Part shown: piece after piece, positions 22,186-31,459 of the stretch | Numbering within the stretch: the stretch's first letter is position 1 | Layout: every line of letters begins with the position of its first letter | NCBI GenBank assembly: GCA_008729055.1 | Contig: SDUX01000002.1 | Coordinates: forward strand, 6,673,485-6,737,484 | Length of the DNA stretch: 64,000 bases | Source: Pyropia haitanensis | Taxonomy: Eukaryota; Rhodophyta; Bangiophyceae; Bangiales; Bangiaceae | Reading direction: 5' to 3' | The notes under the pieces: model-generated | Told to the model about the DNA's origin: nothing | Databases searched by the model: none | What the model saw: the letters and a program-made list of their open reading frames with translations, nothing else | Position numbers and translations under genes: made by a program

Positions 22186-23577
22186 ATGTTCTCCCCCCGC
22201 GCCGCTTCGGCGCTGGTCCGCGCCGCCGCCCGCGGATGGCGGGGCGCCCCCCGCCCGGCCGGCGCCGCCGTCGCTGGCGCCGGTGCCGCGGCGGGCCAGC
22301 GCCGCGCCCTGAGCTTGCACGAGTACCAATCGCAGGCGATCATGCGGGAGGCCGGTGTGGCGGTTCCCCGCTCCATCGCGGTCACGTCGGTGGCGGAGGC
22401 GCGGGAGGCGGCGGCGGCGCTGACCGCCGACGGCGCGTCGTCGGACGTGGTGGTCAAGGCACAGGTGCTGGCGGGCGGCCGCGGCCTGGGCTCCTTCACC
22501 AACGGCTTCAAGGGCGGCGTCCACACGTGCTACTCGGCCGCGTCGGCGGTGGAGACGGCGTCCAAGATGCTCGGCGGCACGCTCGTGACGAAGCAGACGG
22601 GCGCGCGCGGGCGGCCGTGCAACACGGTGATGCTGGCGGAGCGGGTGTACCTACGGCGCGAGATGTACTTTGCCATCCTCTACGACCGCGAGTCGCAGGG
22701 CCCCGTCATTGTCGCGTCTGCTGTGGGCGGCACCTCCATTGAAGACATTGCCGCGGCCGACCCGGACGCGATTGTCAAGGTGCCGGTGGACCTGGCGGTG
22801 GGCCTGCGGGACGAAGACGCGTCGCGGGTGGCGGCGGCGCTGGGCTTTGACGGCGACGCCGCGGCGGCCTGTGCGGAGCAGGTGCGCCGGCTGTACGACA
22901 TGTTCCTGGCCAAGGACGCGACGCTGCTCGAAGTGAACCCCATGGCCGAGACGCCGACGGGCGAGGTGGTGTGCCTCGACGCCAAGATTAGCTTTGACGA
23001 CAACGCCGCCTTCCGGCAGGCCGCCGTCTTTGAGCAGCGCGACACGAGCCAGGAGGAGCCGCGGGAGGTGGCGGCCGACGCGGCGGGCCTCAACTACATT
23101 GGCCTCGACGGCAACATTGCGTGCATGGTCAATGGCGCGGGGCTGGCCATGGCCACCATGGACATTATCAAGCTGCACGGCGGGGAGCCGGCCAACTTTC
23201 TCGACGTCGGCGGCGGCGCGACGGAGGAGCAGGTGACCGCCGCGTTCCGCATCCTCAATGAGGACGCGGCGGTGCGGGCCATCCTGGTCAACATTTTTGG
23301 CGGCATCATGCGGTGCGACGTGATTGCGCAGGGGATTATCAACGCGGCCAAGACGCTGGACCTGCGCGTGCCCGTCATTGTGCGGCTGCAGGGCAACAAG
23401 GTGGAGGAGGCCAAGGCGCTGATTGCCGAGAGTGGGCTCCGGATCATTGCTAATGACGACCTCGACGCGGCCGCGTCGACGGCGGTCAAGGTGGCACGGA
23501 TTGTGGACCTCGCGGCGGCGGCGCACGTTGGGGTTAGCTTCTCGGCGGCACCGCCGGGGGCGGCCGCGGCCGCCTAG
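22186..23577 (+). CDS. SUCLA2: Succinyl-CoA ligase beta subunit, mitochondrial
   Basis: Beta subunit of succinyl-CoA ligase in the mitochondrial TCA cycle: succinyl-CoA + NDP + Pi to succinate + CoA + NTP. 463 residues from ATG 22186. The first 40 or so residues (MFSPRAASALVRAAARGWRG) are Arg/Ala-rich, a typical mitochondrial presequence ending before LSLHEYQSQAIM, the usual mature start. An ATP-grasp domain follows, with VVKAQVLAGGRGLGSF, KMLGGTLVTKQTG and LEVNPMAETPTGEV. The C-terminal ligase domain has NGAGLAMATMDIIK, FLDVGGGATEEQV, NIFGGIMRCDVIAQGI and VRLQGNKVEEAK. Complete and undisturbed. ADP or GDP specificity cannot be read from this, so the symbol marks the family. Its end lies 95 bp from the convergent dapF end. 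Confidence 0.95.
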   Translation: MFSPRAASALVRAAARGWRGAPRPAGAAVAGAGAAAGQRRALSLHEYQSQAIMREAGVAVPRSIAVTSVAEAREAAAALTADGASSDVVVKAQVLAGGRGLGSFTNGFKGGVHTCYSAASAVETASKMLGGTLVTKQTGARGRPCNTVMLAERVYLRREMYFAILYDRESQGPVIVASAVGGTSIEDIAAADPDAIVKVPVDLAVGLRDEDASRVAAALGFDGDAAAACAEQVRRLYDMFLAKDATLLEVNPMAETPTGEVVCLDAKISFDDNAAFRQAAVFEQRDTSQEEPREVAADAAGLNYIGLDGNIACMVNGAGLAMATMDIIKLHGGEPANFLDVGGGATEEQVTAAFRILNEDAAVRAILVNIFGGIMRCDVIAQGIINAAKTLDLRVPVIVRLQGNKVEEAKALIAESGLRIIANDDLDAAASTAVKVARIVDLAAAAHVGVSFSAAPPGAAAAA

Positions 23578-23672
23578 CGCGCAAACGCATAGCCTACGCT
23601 TGACAAGGGGGGGGGGGTACTGTACTTTAGGGCTGCCACTGGAGAACAGAGCAAGACACATCAGGGAGGCAC

Positions 23673-24797
23673 TCATACCATGACGGAGCCCGTGAATGCC
23701 AGCTCGGCCGGACCTGTCATGTACACCCGTCCGTCCGCCTCGTTCCACTCGATCTGCAGGTCCCCGCCCGGGAGCCCGACCGTTACGGTCCGCTCCGTCC
23801 GGCCCGTCAGCACCGCCGCCACCACTACCGCACACGCACCAGTGCCACACGCGCGGGTGCGGCCCGCCCCCCGCTCCCACACCACCATCCGCACCGCGTC
23901 CGGGGCGTCGACGGTGACAAACTCGGTGTTGACACGGGCGGGGAAGACCGACGTGAGGTTCTCAAACTGGGGGCCCAGCCGCTCGAGGTCCTTGTCAATC
24001 GCAACGAAATCGTCAGCCGACACAAACGTGACCGCGTGCGGGTTTCCCATCGACACCCCAGACATCGTCCACTCCCTGCCGTCCACCGTCACGGGCGCGG
24101 TGGTTGCTGGCAGCGTGGTCGGCACCGCCGGCGGGTCCGTGACGGGGACGCCCATATCCACCCGCACCGCGCCGCCGCCGGGCGCCACCGTCGGCACAAT
24201 GACGCCCGCGAGCGTGTCCAGCACCAGCGTCGTCGGGTCCATGCCCAGATCCGCCGCAAAGACCGCCAGGCAGCGCACACCATTACCACACATCTCTGGC
24301 TCCGAGCCGTCCGAGTTGATGATGCGCATCGACGCGGTGCACGCGTCGCCCGCCGCGCCCGTCGCCGCGTTGGGCGGCAGCAGGAAAATGACGCCGTCGC
24401 CGCCAATGCCCGTGTGGCGGTCACACAGCGCAACCGCCTGCGCGGGGGAGAGGGTCAGGTCGGTCGAGTCCCGGTTGTCGACGAGGATAAAGTCGTTGCC
24501 GAGGCCTTGGTACTTGCCAAACGCCAGCCGCCGCCGCGCGGCAGGCGCCGCCGCCGCCGCCGCCGCCACGCCGCCGCCAGCCGCGGCGGGCGCCGCCGCG
24601 TCCGTGGCGGTCATGGCAGGGGCCAGAGGGAGGGGCGAACGCCGGGCGGCCGCCGCAGCGGGGGGGGTGCACCCCAGCGCCCGCGCCGAGGAGAGGGCAG
24701 CGCCGCGCGCCGGCCGTGCAGCACACGTGTCGGCAGCAGCGGCGGCAGCGGGGGGCGGGCCGCGGGGAAACGCCGCGCCAGTGACAAAGGCTGCCAT
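23673..24797 (-). CDS. dapF: Diaminopimelate epimerase, plastid type
   Basis: PLP-independent racemase converting LL- to meso-diaminopimelate in the last-but-one step of lysine synthesis, a plastid pathway in algae and plants. 374 residues. The catalytic cysteine pair is in EMCGNGVRC (Cys170) and RACGTGACA (Cys317). Other family motifs are KYQGLGNDFILVDNR, DRHTGIGGDG, SMRIINSDGSEP and MGNPHAV. The first 85 or so residues are Ala/Arg/Ser/Pro-rich and fit a transit peptide; ATG 24797 is the first Met, and a second (residue 62) lies within the leader. Complete, no frameshift. Confidence 0.95.
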   Translation of the reverse strand: MAAFVTGAAFPRGPPPAAAAAADTCAARPARGAALSSARALGCTPPAAAAARRSPLPLAPAMTATDAAAPAAAGGGVAAAAAAAPAARRRLAFGKYQGLGNDFILVDNRDSTDLTLSPAQAVALCDRHTGIGGDGVIFLLPPNAATGAAGDACTASMRIINSDGSEPEMCGNGVRCLAVFAADLGMDPTTLVLDTLAGVIVPTVAPGGGAVRVDMGVPVTDPPAVPTTLPATTAPVTVDGREWTMSGVSMGNPHAVTFVSADDFVAIDKDLERLGPQFENLTSVFPARVNTEFVTVDAPDAVRMVVWERGAGRTRACGTGACAVVVAAVLTGRTERTVTVGLPGGDLQIEWNEADGRVYMTGPAELAFTGSVMV

Positions 24798-26265
24798 GAT
24801 AGCAACAAAGACAGCAAGACAGACAGACGCGGTAGAAAAGCGACTGCGCCAAAGAAGATGGAGAGCGCGGGGCGGAAGATGGGGGAAGGGGGCAACATGA
24901 GGGAAGGCAGCACCGCGTGAAGGTTTCAGCCACGACGAACGTCAGCCTCAGAAACGTAGAATCTTGAATTCGGAGGCTGTTCAGAACGACCCCTACATTC
25001 AGGCCAACTCAGGTCACGTATCCGTGTACAAAGCTGAGGACGGCACACCTGCTTCATCACGTGACGTTGACGGTGTGTCTGACCCGGCCGCCGACCAGGC
25101 ACTGTTGAGCCTGAGAGGGGATCCCCTCGCTCGCCCCGGGGCGTGAGCAGGCGGAGGTGGGAGGTGGTGGTGGGGACGGGAACCTCGGAGAAAGAAGGGC
25201 GTAGGGGATGGAGTGGGCAAGCGGCTGAGACGCCCAGCTCACCGCCCCCGACGGAAGGACCACCACCAGTGGCGGGGCGAGGGGGGGCAGTGGGAGCGGC
25301 GGGGCGGGGGGGGGCAGTGGGAGCGGCGGGGCGTTCAGGGGGCGGGGGGGGGTTACCTGTCTGGCGTGCCGTGGTGGCGGCGCGGCAGTGCGGCGGCGCA
25401 GTGGGGGGGGGCGCTGGGGGCGTGGGTGTGTCAGGGCAAGGCGCCCCCGCCCGCTCCTCCCTGGCTGGCGGCTGGGTCGTGTCCACGGCCGCCGCCCCTG
25501 CCGTTGCCGCTTCCGCCGCCGCTGCGGTTGCTCCCCCTCCCTCTCGACGCGGCTGCCGCTCCCACTGCCGCCTCCGCGGCGCCGCTGCTGCGTCAGCTGC
25601 CAGGTCGATGGCAGCCAGGCAGGGGTGGCGTCCGCCGACCTCACCGCCCGCGACGCCGGCGGCTATCGGCGGCTGTCGCTCCGCTGCCCGGTGAGGAGAC
25701 GTTCAAGGGGGAGCAGGGGGGGGGGGAGTTGGTCGGCCGTTCAGTGAAGGTGGCGTTGGTGGCGACGGGTGGCAATGGTGGGTGCGCCCGTGGTGGCGGG
25801 TGACAGTAGTAGCGGTGGTGGGGGTGATGGTGCCGGTGGCGGTCGTCGCGGCGGTGGCTGTGGGGATGGCTCCGCCGCCGGCAAGCGGGGAGAGGGGACG
25901 CCCAGGGCGACGGCGTGCTTCGTCCCCTGGCCGGTTGCTCGGAGCACGCCGGGGCTTACCTCTCTGCGGGCGGCATGGGGCGTCCTCTTTCTTGCTGGGG
26001 CGGAGACGCGGACCGCCCTTCCCAGCGGGGGGGGGCGGGGATGAGTGGACGTCCCACGCGGCGCGAGGCACGAGGGGGGGACGGCGGGCCACCACGAGAG
26101 ACGAGATATTTAAAGGGGGGCACCGAGCCCCACAAGAGACAGGAGGGGAACATGCGAAAGCTACAAGCAGGCAACCACGCCCGGCACGATGCGCAGGACA
26201 AGAACGAGAGCACCACAACCGCAAGACTACCGCGTGCGTGCACTAAATCGGGGGCGGGCGCCGCG
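24798..26265. other. Intergenic region, no gene seen
   Basis: Contains the 5' flank of dapF and the 3' flank of the MAP kinase. A short tandem duplication of a GGGGGGCAGTGGGAGCGGCG-like unit lies at about 25285-25335. Open frames on both strands are Pro/Gly/Arg-rich without a recognisable domain. Confidence 0.5.
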
Positions 26266-27694
26266 TCAAGGGGGGTAGCCTTTTGGGTGCATGCTGTGCA
26301 CAGCCCTCATCTGCGGGTAGTAGACGTAGAACTCCTCAAGGATGAGCTGCCGCAGCTGCTGCGCATTGGGTTCTTGGTGCTCAAACGGGAAGTAAAATAC
26401 CGACGCGCAAGTGGGCTCGTCTTCTGGGTCGTGCAGCGACGTGAGGTACGGGTGCTCCAGCGCCTCCTCCACGGTGATCCGCCGCCGCGGGTCAAAGATG
26501 AGCATCCGGTCCAGCAGGTCCCGCAGCACGTCCGAGGCGGCGGGAAAGAGCGTCCTCATCTCCACCTTGGCCTTTGGCGGCAGCGACTCGATGTACCGCC
26601 GCGCCCGGGCCGAATTGATGTACTGGATGTCCTCGGACGACGGCGTGCCAATCGTGTCGGTCACCAGCTTGAGCTGGTGAATGTAGTCCCGCCCCGGGAA
26701 AAGCGGCTTGCGACCAATGATCTCTGCCAGCATGCACCCCACAGACCACATGTCCACCGCATTGGTGTACTCGCGCCACGACAGCATGATTTCTGGTGCT
26801 CTGTACCACCGGGTCGCCACGTACGCGGTCAAGAAGCCGGCGTGGTCATCGGGGTTGGCGACCCGCGCAAGACCAAAGTCACAAATCTTCAGGTCACAGT
26901 TCCCGTTGAGCAGGATGTTGCTGGGTTTGAGGTCCCGGTGCAGCACGTGCGCCGAGTGAATGTGTTTCAACGCCCGCAGGATTTGGTACGTAAAGTACTG
27001 GCAGTGCTCGTCCGACAGCTGCTGGTTGGACGTGATGATCTGGTGCAGGTCCGTGTCCATCAGCTCCGTCACGGTGTACACGTCCTGGAAGTCCAGCCCA
27101 TCCGAAGAAGGAAGATAGACGTCCTTGATGACAATCACATTCTCGTGGGAGAAGTGCCGGAGCAGCTTCATCTCGCGCAGTGTCCGCTTGCAGTCGATCG
27201 CATTGTCCAGGATGCTAGATATCTTCTTGATGGCCACCTTCTCCCCCGTCAGGTTGTCATGTGCAGAGCTGCGTGGAGACGGAGAGCACCAAGTGACGTG
27301 ATATCCCAGTCGAGCCGAGTGAAGGAGTACAGTACAGACAAACGTGGCGGGGAAATAAGTGGCACACCAGACAGATGAGGCCATGACAACAAAGAAACAT
27401 CAGTACGGTAGAGGTGAGTAAAGCAGAATCGAGCGAAGTGCAGAGCAACTGGAGCAGCAGCACAATCACACAGCCAGAAAAAAGTACAGAAAAGAAAGAA
27501 ACACAACGAGCGCCAGCATCCGAGGCAACATACCACACGATGCCATACGCGCCCTGCCCGATGGGCTTGATGAGAGTGTACCGCACCGGACACTCAAAAC
27601 GCGTTCCGAGGACATTGAATGGGCGAGTGATGAGGGGCTCCGCCACGCCCCCACGCGGGCCCCCAGGAACACCCGCCAGAGCTGCGTCTGACAT
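26266..27694 (-). CDS. MAP kinase (two exons), activation loop T-A-Y
   Basis: Serine/threonine kinase of the ERK-like MAPK family, expected in cytoplasmic and nuclear signalling. Exon 1 is 27694-27534 (53 residues plus two bases) and exon 2 is 27268-26266, giving 387 residues with an intact frame. The P-loop GQGAYGIVC spans the junction. Catalytic Lys is at 68, HRDLKPSN contains Asp166, and DFG starts at Asp184. ATRWYRAPE, VDMWSVGCMLAEI and DPRRRITVEEALEHPYL are MAPK/CMGC hallmarks. The dual-phosphorylation motif reads T201-A202-Y203 (codons 26829-26821), so the usual Glu or Asp is Ala. The C-terminus is short, without an added regulatory domain. ATG 27694 is the only sensible start. Confidence 0.93.
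27269..27533 (-). other. Intron of the MAP kinase gene
   Basis: 265-bp intron. The donor GTATGT (27533-27528) follows ATCGTGTG, and the acceptor CAG (27271-27269) precedes CTCTGCACATG. Splicing restores GIVCSAHDNLTGEKVAIKK across the junction as in other MAPKs. It is AT-richer than the exons. Confidence 0.9.
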
Positions 27695-28740
27695 GCGCGT
27701 CCACAGGTCCGATTCAACAGGGGGGGGGGAACGAATCCGTCAAGCGTGTGGAGACACCAGCACAGGGCGGGAAGGAGACGCAAAAGCCTACCCACGGGGC
27801 GAGGCGAGCAGGGGCACCAACGCTGCTGACGCCGCCGTGGAGGAAGCTGGTACCCTACCGTGAAGCGTGAACGGGAGCTGCTGCCACGCGCTGAGCAGTA
27901 CCCACAGGCACAACCACCCGGGAAGAACACCGCGCACGACGGCACCCTTCAAGCGGGACACCCCCTCCCGGTGAACAAGAATCGCCGCCGCGGTGCCCAC
28001 CGCCCGCTGCACCCACCACCACCGAACGTGGTGCCCACCGCCACCGCCACCGCCCCCGCCGCCTCCCCTGACGCCGCGCGTGCACACGATTGACGGTGGC
28101 CAAAGACGACCGGGAACGAAAATAGAGCCGCCCCCAATCGCAATGGCCGCGACCGCAACCGGCGGCGGGGACACGGGCGAGCCAACAATCAAGCCGCGCC
28201 GAGCACGGTGAGTGTGAACGCCAGTGGACGCAGACAAGACGCAATCGGCCAGCGCACGCGTGGACGCGCAGGCGCCCACAGCCTCCCCCTCTGCTCGCTG
28301 CTGCTGTGTTGGTCAGGTACCCCCCCCTCTCCCAACTCTTGCCGCGGCAAACGCCCGTGTGCTCGATCGACCGCGAATGTGGCCGTGGCGTTGGGCCTTA
28401 CTCCACCAGGCTAGCAGATTGCACTCGCACAGCACAATTACATACCGACACGTTGCGATCCGTGGCCGAGGGAAATTACATACCAATTTTTGAGCTGTAC
28501 TTTGCTCGCTCCTCCTCAAGACTCCAGGGCACACCACCTCCTGGGAACACCAAGGCCGACACCCTACACATCATCGCGGCTCCCCTTCCTTCCCTCTCTG
28601 GATCGGAGAAAGCGGTGTTGCCGGCTGACCTCGCGCTCGCCTTGGTCTCCCTACTCTTCCCCTGCCGTCCTCCGCTCTCCCTCGCCTGCGCCCCCTCCTC
28701 CAGGTGGAGTGCAGCGCGTTCTTTCCTCCATCCCCTCACT
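27695..28740. other. Divergent intergenic region between MAP kinase and aminopeptidase P
   Basis: Should hold both promoters. The aminopeptidase frame stays open back to 28306 with no similarity to the family, so I read this as 5' UTR. No further gene recognised. Confidence 0.5.
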
Positions 28741-30744
28741 ATGCCTCCCGTCCCACCGGCCCCCACGGACCCGCCTGTCGACACGGCGGCGGCCGACGCC
28801 CGCCTCGCCTCCTTTCGCGCACAGCTGGTGGCAGATGGCCTGGACGCGTTTGTTATCCCCACGGCGGACCCCCACAACTCTGAGTGCCCCCCTCCCGCGT
28901 TTGCGCGGCGCTCCTTCCTGTCGGGCTTTACTGGCAGTGCTGGCACTGCCCTCGTCACCGCCACCGGTGCGTGGCTTTGGACCGACGGCCGCTATTTTCT
29001 GCAGGCCTCCCGCGAGCTCTCCCCGTCTTGGACGCTAATGCGCAGCGGCCTGGGCGACACCCCGACGCTGGCCGCCCACCTCGACGCGGTCATCCCCGCC
29101 GGTGGGGTGGTAGGTATCGACCCGCTGGTGCATTCTATTGACGGCGCACGGGAGCTGGCCGAGGCACTGGCGGCCAAGGGCAAAGGAGGCGGGAAGGATG
29201 GCGCGAAGGAGAGGGCGGAGGGGGCGGCTGGTGGCGCTCCAGCCCGTCGCCGCTTGCACCACGTGGCGGTCAACCCGGTGGACACTGTTTGGGGCGCGGC
29301 CCGCCCTGCCCTGCCGACCGGCAAAGCGCGGGTGCACCACCTCAAGTACGCGGGGGTTGGGGTGGCAGAGAAGCTGGGCCGCGTGCGGGAGGCGATGTCG
29401 GACGAGGGCGGCGGCGGCGACGGTGGCGGTGGCGGCGTAGATGTGCACGTGGTGAGCATGCTGGATGAGGTGGCGTGGCTCACCAACATCCGTGGCAGCG
29501 ACGTGCCCTACACCCCCACGGTGCTGTCGTACGCGACTGTAGGGGTGGACACTGCGGTGCTGTACACGTCGCCTGACAAGGTGGGCGACGAAGTGGCGAG
29601 TGCGCTGCGGTCGGCGGGCGTTGAGGTGCGCCCATACGAGGCGATTCTGGGCGATGTGGCTGCCGCCGCTGCCGCACAGAAGCGCATTTGGCTTGACCCG
29701 GTCTCGACGTCCGTGGCGGTCTACGACGCTGCCTGTGGCAAGGGGGCTGGCGGGGAGGGGGCGCCCAACAAGGGCCGGGTTGTGCTCAAGCCCACCCCGG
29801 TTGCCATGTTTAAGGCTGTCAAGAACGAGGCGGAGATGTCTGGCATGCGCGCGGCCCATGTGCGGGACTCGGCGGCGCTGTCATCCTTTCTGGCCTGGCT
29901 GTCTGCTACCCTGACGGCTGGCACTGAGGCGGTGACTGAGCTGTCTGCGTCGGCCAAGCTGGAAACCTACCGGCAGGCCCAGGACGGCTTTCTCTTCCCG
30001 TCTTTTGAGACGATTTCGGGGGTGGGCCCCAACGGGGCGGTCATTCACTACTCTGCCACCAAGGCGGGGTCCACAACGCCCGTCACGACGGCGCAGATGT
30101 ACTTGCTTGACTCGGGTGGTCAGTACGTGGACGGCACCACCGACGTGACGAGAACGACGCACTTTGGAGCCCCCTCCCGACACGAGCGTGCTTGCTTCAC
30201 TCGTGTCCTGCAAGGCCACATTGCGCTATCTTCGGCGGTCTTCCCGGCTGGCACCACTGGCTTAATGCTGGACGGCTATGCACGACGGCCGCTGTGGGCA
30301 GCTGGCCTGGACTACCGCCACGGCACAGGCCACGGGGTGGGGGCGGGTCTCAACGTGCACGAGGGGCCCCAATCCATCTCCCCTCGCCCTGGGAGCAACA
30401 AGTGGGGCATCGTCGCTGGGATGGTGGTATCCAACGAGCCGGGCTATTACCAAGAGGGGGAGGGCGGCTTTGGCATCCGGATAGAGAACCTGGTGGAGGT
30501 GGTGGAGGTGGCGACCAAGCACCGCTTTGGGGAAGCGCCCTACCTCGGCTTCAAGGAGCTGACGCTGGTGCCGGTGGATCGCTCACTGATCCTCACTGAG
30601 ATGCTCAGCGCGGAGGAGGTGGCTTGGGTGAACGCCTACCACGCGCGGGTCCGCGCTGAGGTGGGGCCTGCCCTGCCCGCTGACGATGTGGTGGCCAGCG
30701 AGTGGTTGAGGGTGAACACGGAGCCGCTAGTGGCGGCCGCGTAA
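28741..30744 (+). CDS. Xaa-Pro aminopeptidase (aminopeptidase P, M24B)
   Basis: Metallopeptidase releasing an N-terminal residue followed by proline; cytosolic by lack of an obvious signal. 667 residues from ATG 28741, close to XPNPEP1/APP1 length. Domain I begins LASFRAQLVADGLDAFVIPT, with SGFTGSAGTALVT and WTDGRYFLQA. Domain II has MLDEVAWLTNIRGSDVPYTP. The pita-bread domain carries the metal ligands: Asp457 in LLDSGGQY, Asp468 in GTTDVTRT, His in RHGTGHGVG, Glu in SNEPGYY and Glu in IRIENLVEV. A Lys/Gly/Ala-rich insert (KGKGGGKDGAKE) in domain I is lineage-specific. Complete, no frameshift. Confidence 0.95.
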   Translation: MPPVPPAPTDPPVDTAAADARLASFRAQLVADGLDAFVIPTADPHNSECPPPAFARRSFLSGFTGSAGTALVTATGAWLWTDGRYFLQASRELSPSWTLMRSGLGDTPTLAAHLDAVIPAGGVVGIDPLVHSIDGARELAEALAAKGKGGGKDGAKERAEGAAGGAPARRRLHHVAVNPVDTVWGAARPALPTGKARVHHLKYAGVGVAEKLGRVREAMSDEGGGGDGGGGGVDVHVVSMLDEVAWLTNIRGSDVPYTPTVLSYATVGVDTAVLYTSPDKVGDEVASALRSAGVEVRPYEAILGDVAAAAAAQKRIWLDPVSTSVAVYDAACGKGAGGEGAPNKGRVVLKPTPVAMFKAVKNEAEMSGMRAAHVRDSAALSSFLAWLSATLTAGTEAVTELSASAKLETYRQAQDGFLFPSFETISGVGPNGAVIHYSATKAGSTTPVTTAQMYLLDSGGQYVDGTTDVTRTTHFGAPSRHERACFTRVLQGHIALSSAVFPAGTTGLMLDGYARRPLWAAGLDYRHGTGHGVGAGLNVHEGPQSISPRPGSNKWGIVAGMVVSNEPGYYQEGEGGFGIRIENLVEVVEVATKHRFGEAPYLGFKELTLVPVDRSLILTEMLSAEEVAWVNAYHARVRAEVGPALPADDVVASEWLRVNTEPLVAAA

Positions 30745-31459
30745 AGGGGCATACCCCTGTTAGCCGTGCTGTAAGAAGATAGCTTTGCAGGGACTGTTCG
30801 TGGTGATGGTCGTTTCGTGTAGCCATTTTTGTTCTGTGCGGCTTCCTGTGAATGATAGACCTCTCCCTTGGCCATCCTCGTTGTTCAAGCAAGCCCCTTC
30901 GTGGGTGCACAAGCCATGTCCCCCCACTATAGGCACCCCGTGCTGTCGGTGTGGCGGCACAGTTGGCTATCCAGACGTGGAAGCTCTGCCGCGCATGACG
31001 GCATGCGCTCTCTCAGCCTGTTCGTCGGGGATCCCCGGCGGCGGCGGCGGCGAAGGTGCGGGCAGCAACACCGGCAACGGTGTTGGTGGCAGCGGCGGCA
31101 GCAGCCCCCGACAATGAAGAACCGACGGGTGGCGTGTGAGACCGTCGAAGCCGCTACCGTTGCTGCCACCGCCATCGTCACGGCTGCCACCGCCGCTCTC
31201 GCCGCTGCCGCCGCCACGGCCGCGTCATCCGCCAGCAGTAGCCTCAGTGGAAAAGAAGACAATACAGCAAGCACAGAGAGGGAGCACCAAGGGTCGCAAC
31301 ACTAGGGACGAAATTCACCCACCATGCCGCACGACGCGCCCCCCTCACCATCGTACCCCGCAAACCCGTCGCTCCCCACATTCAAAACGGGACGCCACCC
31401 CCGCTGCCCCCCCCCCCTCCCCCGCCATACTCCAAACCCCCCCCCACTCCCATGGCTTC
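30745..31459. other. Convergent intergenic region
   Basis: Between aminopeptidase P and the PARP-like gene. A GCC/GCT-rich patch at about 31130-31240 produces Ala-rich frames on both strands; neither has further support. Confidence 0.5.

Noticed and set aside
31060..31305. Ala-rich frames on both strands between aminopeptidase P and PARP
   Set aside because: A GCC/GCT-rich patch makes Ala frames on either strand; no start or domain favours one.
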